Origin: a bacterium
GTDB lineage: Bacteria > Bacillota > Clostridia > Oscillospirales > Ruminococcaceae
Length of the DNA: 64,000 nucleotides
Assembly (NCBI GenBank): GCA_004561545.1
Contig: SFVK01000005.1
Location: 1 to 64,000, forward strand
Direction of reading: 5' to 3'
A program made the position numbers and the translations under genes. This document shows, piece after piece, positions 35,028-42,976 of the stretch (position 1 is the first letter of the stretch; each line of letters begins with the position of its first letter). The notes beneath the pieces were generated by a model. The model ran no database searches, was not told the DNA's origin, and worked only from the letters and a program-made list of their open reading frames with translations.

Positions 35028-36458
35028 TTACTTTTTTCTCTTTGCCATGCCCAGGAGTTTTTGGAGCATGGTGAAGACCTCGCGGAAGTTGAGTGCGCAG
35101 ACCAGGGCGGTGAGGAGGGTGACGGGGAGGACCCAGTTTTCCAGGGTGAAGAGAATCACAATTTCCACCAGGATCAGGGACAGGTTGAGCAGCATCCAGC
35201 CGGGGTGGAAGTCGATGACCAGCAAACCACGGGTGGAGTAGGCGCGGAGCAGAAAAACCAGAAGAAGCGACAGGAAGCTGGCCAGCGTGACACCCCAGGG
35301 GCCGAGCCACTGGATGAAAAAGAAGTTGAGAATCAGGTTGACCACGGCGCCCGCCAGCATGGTGTACAAAGAACTGGTGGAACGTTTGTACACAACGTAG
35401 ACGCTGTTGAGAAAGTTGTTCAGACAGGTACACAGCGAGGCCAGCGTCAAAAAGGGCACGAACTGCCAGCCAAGGAAGTAGTCCTGTCGGAAAATGTGCA
35501 TCATGGGCTGGCACAGCCAGATCACGCCGGCGGCGCAGCAGAACATGACGCTGGCGTAAACCCGGAAGACCCTGCTGAAAAACTCCTGCCGATCGGATTC
35601 CTCCGTCACGGCGGAGAGCTGCCACGCTTCATAGAAAATCTGGCCCACAATGGTGATGATCTGGGGCAGATAGTACCCCGATTTGAGCAGTCCCACCCAC
35701 CAGGAGCTGGAATGGCCGCCCACGCCGTCGCACATCCCCTGCACAAAGAACAGATCCGACGCGTTGATGACCCAGAAGCTGATGGAGGCCGGAATCATGG
35801 GGATGCAGTACCGCAGCATCTCTTTCCAGAGGGACTGATTGAACTTTTTAAAATTAAAATAGGTAGAGCAGCGTCCCGCCACAAAGACAAAGATGGCGGA
35901 ACAGGCGTCGGAGCAGAGCATGGCCAGCAGATAGCCGTTGGCGCCCAGGTGCAGCACGTTGAGGAACAGCACATAGAAGCCCAGCAGCGTGGCCGAGGTC
36001 AGCACGCCGTCCACCGCCACAAGCCGGTTGAGCATCCGCGCCCGGATAAACTGGGTACACAGGGTGCGCAGGCAGCTCATGAGCACGCAGAGATAGATGA
36101 GAACCAGATAGTCCCCCGCGTTGGGGATCAGCCGCACCAGCGGCCAGCACAGAACCATCATGGCAAAGCCCACGCAGATGGTGGCCAGACCGTTCATAAA
36201 AACGCTGGATTTGTCCACCGACTTGTCCAGGCCAAAGCGGATGACCGCGTAGCTCACCCCCAGGCTGACCACCGGGATGAGCAGGTTGGCCACCGACTGC
36301 ATCAGGCTGGTCACGCCCATCACGTCGGGGCTGTCCAGCGCATAGCTCAGGTAGGGCTGGATGATCAGGCTCAGAATCTTGGAGCCAAAGTTGGAGATGG
36401 CAAACAGAATTGTATTGCTGACCAGTGTGGAATATCGTTTGGAATCCGCCAAGGGCAA
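35028..36458 (-). CDS. Polysaccharide/oligosaccharide flippase (Wzx/MVF superfamily)
   Basis: The 476-residue protein is predicted to have 12-14 membrane helices (for example SNTILFAISNFGSKILSLI, FAMMVLCWPLVRLI, VVNLILNFFFIQWLGPWGV, LLLVFLLRAYS) and a short Lys/Arg tail. The N-terminus with FGSKIL and the NxVLNxxFI-type segment are typical of lipid-linked sugar exporters. It probably flips a cell-wall glycan unit. No glycosyltransferase genes surround it, so the substrate is open. Confidence 0.85.
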   Translation of the reverse strand: MPLADSKRYSTLVSNTILFAISNFGSKILSLIIQPYLSYALDSPDVMGVTSLMQSVANLLIPVVSLGVSYAVIRFGLDKSVDKSSVFMNGLATICVGFAMMVLCWPLVRLIPNAGDYLVLIYLCVLMSCLRTLCTQFIRARMLNRLVAVDGVLTSATLLGFYVLFLNVLHLGANGYLLAMLCSDACSAIFVFVAGRCSTYFNFKKFNQSLWKEMLRYCIPMIPASISFWVINASDLFFVQGMCDGVGGHSSSWWVGLLKSGYYLPQIITIVGQIFYEAWQLSAVTEESDRQEFFSRVFRVYASVMFCCAAGVIWLCQPMMHIFRQDYFLGWQFVPFLTLASLCTCLNNFLNSVYVVYKRSTSSLYTMLAGAVVNLILNFFFIQWLGPWGVTLASFLSLLLVFLLRAYSTRGLLVIDFHPGWMLLNLSLILVEIVILFTLENWVLPVTLLTALVCALNFREVFTMLQKLLGMAKRKK

Positions 36459-36497
36459 TCCCCTCCTTTTTCTATTCTATGCCGGTTTGCGCGGCTG

Positions 36498-37061
36498 TCA
36501 CCTGCCCCGCAGCTGGCGGCGGCCGGTCTCGAAGTCCGGCAGGGCCGCTGCCACGGCGGCCCAGAACGCCGGGCTGTGGTCGGGGTGGGCAAAGTGGCAG
36601 AACTCATGGACCACCACATACTCCTGCGCCGCCGGCGGCATCACGCAGAGCCGCCGCGCAAAGCACAGCGTGCCGGTTTTCAGGCTGCAGCTTCCCCACC
36701 GCGTGGTCATGTCCCGCACCCGCACGCGGGGCATGGCGCCCCCCGGGCAGCTGGCGGCAAAGACCGGGTACCATTTTTGGCACAGCGCCGTCATGCGGGC
36801 CAGCGCCTCGTCCCTGCCGGGCAGCGGCGGTTCGGCGGCCCGGGCCTCTTCCCGGTCGGCCATCCGCGCCCGGGCGCTTTGAATCCAGCATACCCGGTCT
36901 GCCACAAAGTCATCCACCACCCGCGCCGGAACGCTGCGCGGCGCGCTCACCGCCACCGTGCCGTCGGGCCGAACGCGCAGATTGATGTTGCGCACCCGCC
37001 GCCGGGTCAAAGTATACTCCACCCCGCCCGCGCTCCGCCGCGCTCCACATCCGCCGTCCAT
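36498..37061 (-). CDS. YgjP-type M48 metallopeptidase
   Basis: This 187-residue protein of the YgjP/DUF45 family has VRNINLRVRPDGTVAVSAP at the start, MTTRWGSCSLKTG in the middle and the zinc motif VVHEFCHFAHPDHSPAFW near the C-terminus (HExxH plus a third ligand region). It is a soluble, likely intracellular zinc protease of unknown substrate. ATG at 37061 is chosen because a promoter-like TTTTCA-17-TACAAT sits close upstream; earlier in-frame starts fall before or into it. Confidence 0.82.
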   Translation of the reverse strand: MDGGCGARRSAGGVEYTLTRRRVRNINLRVRPDGTVAVSAPRSVPARVVDDFVADRVCWIQSARARMADREEARAAEPPLPGRDEALARMTALCQKWYPVFAASCPGGAMPRVRVRDMTTRWGSCSLKTGTLCFARRLCVMPPAAQEYVVVHEFCHFAHPDHSPAFWAAVAAALPDFETGRRQLRGR

Positions 37062-37182
37062 AAGCCCGTACCCCCGACAAAATCTGTTCCCAACCATTGT
37101 ACACGTTTTCCCATCAAATGAAAAGAGAAACAAAGAAAAAAGGATTACACCCTGCCCCATGGCTGATCCTTTCCCCGTCCCC

Positions 37183-37501
37183 GAAATGTCCGCTAGGGCG
37201 GGCATTTATTTAAAGGAAAATTTGAAAATTCGTCACCAAAACCGTCCGGTCGTGGTTTTGGTGGTGAATTTTCAAATTTTCAACCTCTTTGGGGGTGCAG
37301 GGGGGCTGGCCCCCCCGGGGAGGGGTCTTTTTGCCTGCGCGGCTATGCCGCGCAACGGCGCGCAGCGCCGTGCAAAAACAATCGCGCAGCGATTGTTCCG
37401 AAATTGGTTGCCCGCGTTCCGCGGGCATTTATAGGAGGCACTTACCTGATCTTACCTCCGAGACTTTTCTGGTTCCTCTTTTGGTCACAAAAGAGTAACG
37501 C
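37183..37501 (-). repeat. Composite palindromic repeat, copy C (inverted, with extra hairpin module)
   Basis: The reverse complement of copies A and B: AATGTCCGC-TAG-GGCGGGCATT, an A/T stem around ACCAAAACC/GGTTTTGGT, the GGGGGTGCAGGGGGG hairpin, and the CACAAAAGAGTAAC half-palindrome at the far end. Between them (37316-37440) it carries a GC hairpin module (CGGC-TATG-CCGCGC) and the second module found in copy B. No gene is seen in 37206-37669; apart from the repeat it holds only a promoter-like sequence. Confidence 0.8.
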
Positions 37502-37611
37502 CCCGGGCCAGATGCCGTTCCCCCCGGCCAGAAGCCATCCCCTCACCCACATCATCCCAAAATTTTCCTCATTCACCCAAAAATATTCCTCATTTATAAA
37601 AAATTCGCCCA

Positions 37612-37640
37612 TTGTCCCGGTAAAACCCTTGTGTTATAAT
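37612..37640 (+). promoter_or_regulatory. Orphan promoter pointing into the 3' end of the AraC gene
   Basis: TTGTCC (37612-37617), 17-base spacer, TATAAT (37635-37640) on the plus strand. The only thing downstream is the antisense strand of the AraC-type gene; no plus-strand gene starts here. Confidence 0.6.
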
Positions 37641-37669
37641 GAGTGTACCTGAGAAATTTGACAAAAGTT

Positions 37670-38551
37670 TTATCCATCCCCCCGCGTGCTTTGGACGTAT
37701 TGCCGGGGCGTCACCCCGTATTCCGAGCGGAAGGCCCGGTAAAAGTTGGCATAGTCGCCAAACCCGCAGTAGGCGCAGGCCTCGCTGGGGGCCACGCCGC
37801 CCGCCAAAAGCTGCTTGGCGTTCAAAAGCCGCTTTTGCAGGATGTACCGGTGCACCGTGGTTCCCACCTGACTCTCAAACTTGCGCAGCAGATGGTATTT
37901 GCTGATGAAAAACCGTTCCGCCAGTGCGTCCAGCGTCAGCGGTTCGCTGTAATGCGCGTTGATGTAGCTCAGCACCGCGTCCACCACCTGGTCCGAAGAG
38001 GTGTCCGCCGAGAGCGACTTCTCCATGCTCCGGTCCGCCGCGCCCCGGTTCAGACCCACCATCAGCTCCATCAGGCTGCACTGGGCCAGCAGGTCGTTGC
38101 CGTAGGCGGTGGAGCTGTGCAGCTCCCGCAGCCGCTCCAGCACCCGGCGGATTTCGGCGCTTTGGGTGCCCGGCAGCCGCAGCAGATTGGTGTGGCCCGG
38201 CACCGTGGTGTCAAAGCACCGCGTCAGGCTGGTGCGCGGGCTGGAAAGATTTTCCAGGTACCCCCGGTCAATCCAGAGCACAATCCGCTCGTAGGCGTCG
38301 CCGTCCGGCTTGATCCGCGCCTGGTGCAGTTCCAGCGGGCTGACCAGCATCAGGTCGCCGGGCCGCATATTGTATATGTGGTTTTCCACCGTGTAGGCCA
38401 CCTCGCCCCGCAGCAGCAGATAGACCTCGTAAAAGTCGTGGTGGTGCAGTTCCACCTCGTTCAGGTAGGAGCTGCGGTAGCGGTAGATCTCAAAATCCTT
38501 TCGGATCATGGTCTGCCGCCGCGTGTAGGGCTGATAATTGTTCCCCGCCAT
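37670..38551 (-). CDS. AraC-family transcription regulator
   Basis: The 293-residue protein has an N-terminal cupin sensor domain (VELHHHDFYEVYLLLRGE, MRPGDLMLVSPLELHQ) and two C-terminal helix-turn-helices (SEPLTLDALAERFFISKYHLLRKF; PSEACAYCGFGDYANFYRAFRSEYGVTPRQY in its key parts). It is divergent from uxuB-uxuA and 200 bases away, so it probably controls them in response to a uronate; that is inference. Confidence 0.88.
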   Translation of the reverse strand: MAGNNYQPYTRRQTMIRKDFEIYRYRSSYLNEVELHHHDFYEVYLLLRGEVAYTVENHIYNMRPGDLMLVSPLELHQARIKPDGDAYERIVLWIDRGYLENLSSPRTSLTRCFDTTVPGHTNLLRLPGTQSAEIRRVLERLRELHSSTAYGNDLLAQCSLMELMVGLNRGAADRSMEKSLSADTSSDQVVDAVLSYINAHYSEPLTLDALAERFFISKYHLLRKFESQVGTTVHRYILQKRLLNAKQLLAGGVAPSEACAYCGFGDYANFYRAFRSEYGVTPRQYVQSTRGDG

Positions 38552-38594
38552 CCCGGGTCGCCTCCCCTTGTGTCATTCGATTTGGGATGCCTCT

Positions 38595-38623
38595 ATACTA
38601 CCGCAATTTTTACAATCATTCAA
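38595..38623 (-). promoter_or_regulatory. Promoter of the AraC-type gene
   Basis: TTGAAT (38618-38623), 17-base spacer, TAGTAT (38595-38600) on the minus strand. Confidence 0.6.
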
Positions 38624-38641
38624 GCAATTCCGCCAATTTTA

Positions 38642-38665
38642 TTTGCAAAAAATTCGTTGTATACT
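38642..38665 (+). promoter_or_regulatory. Probable -10 region of uxuB-uxuA
   Basis: TATACT (38660-38665) preceded by TTG; the -35 (around TTTTAT, 17 bases upstream) is weak, as expected for an activator-dependent promoter facing an AraC gene. Confidence 0.5.
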
Positions 38666-38753
38666 CATACCAGACCCAGCAAGGAACCCTGCCGTGCCGG
38701 GCACGGCCAAAGATAAATCATTTTTGTGTGATTGATAAAAGGAGTGTTTCGCC

Positions 38754-40367
38754 ATGAAGATGAATGCCGCATCCATCAAGAACCAGAAAGCCGAATGGGA
38801 AGCCCTGGGCGTCAAGCTGCCCGCCTTTGACCATGAGGCCATGACCGCCAACACCAAGGCGCATCCCATGTGGGTCCACTTTGGCGCGGGCAATATCTTC
38901 CGCGGATTTATCGCCGCGCTGCAGCAGCGGCTGCTCAACGAGGGCCTGTCTGACCGCGGCATCATCGCGGCCGATACCTTTGACTACGACATCATCGACA
39001 AGATCTACACCCCGTTTGACAACCTGACCATGAACGTCACCCTCAACCCCGACGGCACCACCAGCCGCGAGATCATCGGCTCGGTGGCCGAGGGCCTGCG
39101 CGCCAACAGCGCCGAGCCCGAGATGATGGCCCGGTTCAAGGAGATCTTTACCGATCCCGGCCTGCAGATGATTTCCTTCACCATCACCGAGAAGGGTTAT
39201 GCCCTCTACCGTCCCGACGGCAGCCTGATGCCGGTGGTTCAGGCCGATATGGACGAAGGCCCCGCCAAGGCCCGCCACGCCATGAGCATGGTGGCCGCGC
39301 TGCTGTTCGAGCGGTTCAAGGCCGGCGCCTATCCCCTGGCCGTTGTCTCGATGGACAACTGCTCCCACAACGGTGAAAAGCTGCAGTCCAGCGTCATGAC
39401 CGTTGCCAAAGCCTGGGCCGACAAGGGCTTTGTGGGTCAGGACTTCATCGATTACCTGGAGGACGAGAGCAAGATCGCCTTCCCCTGGTCCATGATTGAC
39501 AAGATCACCCCGCGCCCCCACAAGATTGTGGAGGAGGCCCTGGTCAAGGACGGCATCGAGGATATGACCCCCATCGTCACCTCCAAGAACACCTTCATTG
39601 CCGCCTTTGTCAACGCCGAGCGTCCCCAGTACCTGGTGGTGGAGGACAAGTTCCCCAACGGCCGCCCCCCGCTGGAGAAGGCCGGCGTCTACCTGACCGA
39701 CCGCGACACCGTCAACAAGACCGAGCGCATGAAGGTCACCACCTGCCTCAACCCGCTGCACACCGCCATGAGCGTCTACGGCTGTATGCTGGGCTACACC
39801 CTGATCTGCGACGAGATGAAGGATGAGGACATTGTGGCCCTCGTCAAGCGCCTGGGCTATCAGGAAGGCCTGCCCGTCGTGGTCGATCCCAAGATTCTGG
39901 ACCCCAGGGCCTTCATCGATGAGGTGGTGGGCCAGCGCCTGCCCAACCCCTTCATGCCCGACGCGCCCCAGCGCATTGCCACCGACACCTCCCAGAAGGT
40001 GGGCATCCGCTTTGGCGAGACCATCAAGAGCTACATCGCCGAGGGCCGCGACCTGGACAGCCTGGTGAGCATTCCCCTGGCGCTGGCCGGCTGGCTGCGC
40101 TACCTGCTGGCCGTGGATGACAACGGCAGCGCCATGGAAGTCTCCGCCGATCCCCTGAAGGACGACCTGCAGGCCAAGCTCGCCGGCATCGAGGTGGGCA
40201 AGCCCGAGACCTACCACGGCCAGCTGAAGGAAATCCTGGCGAACGCCTCCATCTTTGGCGTGGACCTGACCTCCACCGTTCTGGCCGACAAGATCGAGAA
40301 GTTCTTTGTGGCCGAGCTGGCCGGACCCGGCGCCGTCCGCAAGACCCTGCACGAGGCCCTGGCCTGA
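38754..40367 (+). CDS. uxuB: Fructuronate reductase (mannitol dehydrogenase family)
   Basis: The 537-residue protein of the long-chain mannitol dehydrogenase family has WVHFGAGNIFRGFIAALQQ (NAD loop), SFTITEKGYALYR, VVSMDNCSHNGEK and the catalytic Lys region KxxxxN in TLICDEMKDEDI-preceding HTAMSVYG. It reduces D-fructuronate to D-mannonate; the next gene dehydrates mannonate. ATG follows AAAAGGAG. Tagaturonate reductase is an alternative, but the uxuA neighbour favours fructuronate. Confidence 0.87.
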   Translation: MKMNAASIKNQKAEWEALGVKLPAFDHEAMTANTKAHPMWVHFGAGNIFRGFIAALQQRLLNEGLSDRGIIAADTFDYDIIDKIYTPFDNLTMNVTLNPDGTTSREIIGSVAEGLRANSAEPEMMARFKEIFTDPGLQMISFTITEKGYALYRPDGSLMPVVQADMDEGPAKARHAMSMVAALLFERFKAGAYPLAVVSMDNCSHNGEKLQSSVMTVAKAWADKGFVGQDFIDYLEDESKIAFPWSMIDKITPRPHKIVEEALVKDGIEDMTPIVTSKNTFIAAFVNAERPQYLVVEDKFPNGRPPLEKAGVYLTDRDTVNKTERMKVTTCLNPLHTAMSVYGCMLGYTLICDEMKDEDIVALVKRLGYQEGLPVVVDPKILDPRAFIDEVVGQRLPNPFMPDAPQRIATDTSQKVGIRFGETIKSYIAEGRDLDSLVSIPLALAGWLRYLLAVDDNGSAMEVSADPLKDDLQAKLAGIEVGKPETYHGQLKEILANASIFGVDLTSTVLADKIEKFFVAELAGPGAVRKTLHEALA

Positions 40368-40433
40368 TCCCAACCCGTACCCCCCGGGGCAGCCGGCTGC
40401 CCCTTTGAAATATGATGCAAGGAGGATAACAAT

Positions 40434-41534
40434 ATGCCAATGCAAATGGGCTGGCGCTGGTATGGCGAGGGCAACGACCCCGTCACGCTCGGCGACATCA
40501 AACAGATCCCCGGCGTTTCCACCATCGTGTGGGCACTGCACAACAAGATGCCCGGCGAAGTCTGGGAGGTGGAGGAGATCCGTCCCGTCGTGGAGCAGAT
40601 CCAGGCCGCCGGCTTCAACGCCGAGGTGGTGGAGTCCGTCAACGTCCATGACGACATCAAGATCGGTCTGCCCACCCGCGACGCCCTCATCGAGAACTAC
40701 AAGCAGTGCATCCGCAACCTGTCCCAGTTTGGCGTGAAGGTCATCTGCTACAACTTCATGCCCATCTTTGACTGGACCCGCACCGACCTGTTCCATCCCG
40801 TGGGCGACGGTTCCACCGCCCTGTTCTACGAGAAGGCCGCCATCAAGGAGGACTACAAGTCCATGGCGGAGTACATTCTCAGCTTTACCGAGAAGTACAA
40901 CATGACCTTCCCCGGCTGGGAGCCGGAGCGCATGGCCAAGCTGGACGAGCTGTTCAAGGCCTACGCCCCCGTCACCAAGGACAAGCTGTGGGACAACCTG
41001 TTCTACTTCCTCAACGCCATTATGCCCACCTGCGAGGAGTGCGACATCAAGATGGCCATCCACATGGACGATCCGCCATGGGACATCTTTGGTCTGCCCC
41101 GCCTGATGGTGGACGAGGCCGCCTGCAACAAGCTGCTGACCACGGTGGACAACCCCTACAACTGCCTGACGCTCTGCACCGGGTCCCTCAATGCCAACCC
41201 CGCCAACAACTGCGCCGACATCGTGCGCAAGCACGCGGACCGCATTGCCTTTGCCCACATCCGCAACATCCACCACTTCGAGAACGGCGATTTCAGTGAG
41301 GCCGCCCACCGCGACTGCTGCGGCGAGACCGGCATCATCGATGTGCTGCGCGCCTACCACGACGCCGGCTGGGAGGGCTACATCCGCCCCGACCACGGCC
41401 GTCAGCTCTGGGAGGAAGGCCCCGGCACCTGCCGTCCCGGCTACGGCAAGTATGACCGTGCGCTGGGCATTCAGTATATGCTGGGTGTTTGGGATCTGCT
41501 GGACAAGCTGGATGAGGAGAAAAAGCAGAAGTAA
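40434..41534 (+). CDS. uxuA: Mannonate dehydratase
   Basis: The 366-residue TIM-barrel enzyme has MGWRWYGEGNDPVTLGDI at the start, CYNFMPIFDWTRTDL, MAIHMDDPPWDIFGLPR with metal ligands, LCTGSLNANPANN, FAHIRNIH and YIRPDHGRQLW. It turns mannonate into 2-keto-3-deoxygluconate. It lies 66 bases behind uxuB with AAGGAGG before the ATG and is closed by a terminator. No kdgK, kdgA or uxaC is in the window, so the rest of the route must be elsewhere. Confidence 0.94.
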   Translation: MPMQMGWRWYGEGNDPVTLGDIKQIPGVSTIVWALHNKMPGEVWEVEEIRPVVEQIQAAGFNAEVVESVNVHDDIKIGLPTRDALIENYKQCIRNLSQFGVKVICYNFMPIFDWTRTDLFHPVGDGSTALFYEKAAIKEDYKSMAEYILSFTEKYNMTFPGWEPERMAKLDELFKAYAPVTKDKLWDNLFYFLNAIMPTCEECDIKMAIHMDDPPWDIFGLPRLMVDEAACNKLLTTVDNPYNCLTLCTGSLNANPANNCADIVRKHADRIAFAHIRNIHHFENGDFSEAAHRDCCGETGIIDVLRAYHDAGWEGYIRPDHGRQLWEEGPGTCRPGYGKYDRALGIQYMLGVWDLLDKLDEEKKQK

Positions 41535-41560
41535 CTCAGGGAGTTTTCCAGAAAAATTTG

Positions 41561-41614
41561 GGAGCCGCGTTCCTCTTTTCTTAGAGTAAGGGGGGAGCGC
41601 GGCTCCTTTTTTGG
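41561..41614. terminator. Terminator between uxuA and the trp remnant
   Basis: GGAGCCGCG (41561-41569) pairs with CGCGGCTCC (41598-41606), with further pairing inside, followed by TTTTTT on the plus strand. Confidence 0.8.
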
Positions 41615-41639
41615 GGGGCGTGGGCGGTGGGCGGACGGC

Positions 41640-41750
41640 GGGGGGGCGATCAGGCTGATGAGGTCCAGACCGTACAGTTTGCACAGGCCGTCAAATTCCT
41701 CTTTTTCCTCAAAGGGGATGTCGGGCAGAATCAGGCCGTCCATGCCAACC
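41640..41750 (-). pseudogene. trpA: Tryptophan synthase alpha chain, internal fragment
   Basis: About 35 codons of TrpA remain: EVGMDGLILPDIPFEEKEEF and LCKLYGLDLISLIAP. They follow directly, in frame, on the TrpB fragment and then run into unrelated low-complexity sequence before the terminator. The start, the catalytic Glu region upstream and the C-terminal two thirds are gone. Confidence 0.85.
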
Positions 41751-42122
41751 TCGGCGGCGGTGGCGGTGGCCACGCCGTGCTGCCCGGCGCCTGTCTCGGC
41801 AATCAGGCGGGTCTTGCCCATCTTTTTGGCCAGCAGCGCCTGGCCCAGAACGTTGTTGATTTTGTGGGCGCCCGTGTGGTTCAGGTCCTCCCGCTTCAGA
41901 TAAATCTTTGCGCCGCCCAGGTCCCGGGTCATCTTTTCGGCATAGTACAGCCCGGCTGGGACGGTTGGCGTAGTCGTTGAGCAGCCGGGTCAGCTCGGCG
42001 TTGAATTCGGGGTCGTCCTTATAATGGTTGTAGGCCTGCTCCAGCTCAATGACGGCGTTCATCAGCGTCTCGGGGATGTACTGCCCGCCATGGATGCCAA
42101 AGCGTCCGTTGGGGTTGGTCAT
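41746..42122 (-). pseudogene. trpB: Tryptophan synthase beta chain, frameshifted N-terminal fragment
   Basis: Begins normally (GRFGIHGGQYIPETLMNAVIELE, start ATG 42122 behind AAGGAGG) up to NDYANRPSR near 41956. There one extra G shifts the frame; the next frame continues with MTRDLGGAKIYLKREDLNHTGAHKINNVLGQ and AETGAGQHGVATATAA, and then joins TrpA at about 41746. The PLP lysine (HTGAHKIN) is in the second part. So there are two lesions, a +1 frameshift and a large deletion. No full enzyme can be made. Confidence 0.88.
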
Positions 42123-42142
42123 GGCGACTGCCTCCTTGTCTG

Positions 42143-42305
42143 TTATGGAAATTGGCGGACCGCCGCGGCGAAGGCCGCCATCTTGGCGGGGTCCTTGCGG
42201 CCGTCGGTCTCGATGCCCGAGCTGGTGTCCACCCCAAAGGGATGGGCCAGCCGGATGGCGTCGGCCACGTTACGGGGCGAAAGCCCGCCCGCCAGCACAA
42301 AGGGC
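42143..42305 (-). pseudogene. trpF: Phosphoribosylanthranilate isomerase, C-terminal fragment
   Basis: The last ~52 codons of TrpF: FVLAGGLSPRNVADAIRLAHPFGVDTSSGIETDGRKD, written here as its key blocks LAGGLSP, VDTSSGIETDG and the stop at 42143. The natural trpF-trpB spacing with a good binding site is intact downstream. Upstream it is joined to trpD in a different frame. Confidence 0.85.
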
Positions 42306-42599
42306 CGAGGTGGTGGAAATGTTGAAACTGTGGGCGCCGTCGCCGCCGGTCCCCACAATCTCCAGCACCTCCATGCCGGGGTGGGCCACCGGAATGGCCC
42401 GTTCCCGCATGGCGGCGGCGCAGCCGCTGATCTCGTCAATGGTCTCCGCCTTGGTGCTCTTGGTGGACAGCGCCGCCAAAAACGCCGCGTTCTGGGTCTG
42501 GGTGGTCTCGCCGTTCATGATCTCGCTCATGACGGCGTAGGCCTCGTCATAGCTCAGGTCCTGCTTGTCCACAATCTTTGCGATGGCTTGCTGAATCAT
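42300..42599 (-). pseudogene. trpD: Anthranilate phosphoribosyltransferase, N-terminal fragment
   Basis: About 98 codons of TrpD: QAIAKIVDKQDLSYDEAYAVM, NAAFLAALSTKSTKAETI, EIVGTGGDGAHSFNIST (the PRPP-binding GTGGD loop). At about 42300-42310 it meets trpF at the shared stretch CCTTTGTG. The rest of trpD, all of trpC and most of trpF are missing between the two. The protein would end soon after in the wrong frame. Confidence 0.88.
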
Positions 42600-42713
42600 G
42601 ATACACTCCCTCTTTCGTGATGGTGATAAGGTGTTTGCGCATCTGCGGCCCCGGCGGGGCCGGGATGAATCGGAACGGCGCCCCAAAGGCGGGGCGTGCC
42701 GGCAGACAAAACA

Positions 42714-42856
42714 AAAACGCCCCCGGCAGAATCCTTGTGATTCTGCCGGGGACGAATGAAACTTCACCCGCGGTGCCACCCAGGTTCGCCGCCTTTGGGG
42801 CTCTCTGTGGGGTCCTGCGCGCCGTTATCTCCGCCTCAACGGTTTGGTGTTCTGTT
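42714..42856 (-). promoter_or_regulatory. T-box leader of the trp remnant, with a very short stem I
   Basis: On the minus strand CTGGGTGGCACCGCGGGT (42765-42785 region) is the T-box antiterminator bulge sequence, and the terminator CCCCGGCAGAATC with its complement (42714-42753) ends in GTTTTTG. AGAGAGCC before it fits the linker of T-boxes. Only about 70 bases lie between the promoter and this point, enough for one small hairpin (CCGTT/AACGG) but not for a normal stem I with a specifier loop. Confidence 0.8.
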
Positions 42857-42862
42857 GGGTTT

Positions 42863-42891
42863 ACTTTAACGCATTAAATGAGCAAAGTCAA
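42863..42891 (-). promoter_or_regulatory. Promoter of the T-box/trp transcript
   Basis: TTGACT (42886-42891), 17-base spacer, TAAAGT (42863-42868) on the minus strand. Confidence 0.6.
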
Positions 42892-42919
42892 GCCCTTTTG
42901 CAAATTTTTTTGGCGAACA

Positions 42920-42948
42920 TTGCCAGACCTTGACCGGCAGGGTACAAT
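42920..42948 (+). promoter_or_regulatory. Promoter of the FecCD operon
   Basis: TTGCCA (42920-42925), 17-base spacer, TACAAT (42943-42948), 29 bases before the start codon. Confidence 0.7.
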
Positions 42949-42976
42949 AGAAAGAAAACGAAAAAGGAAACCTGTT

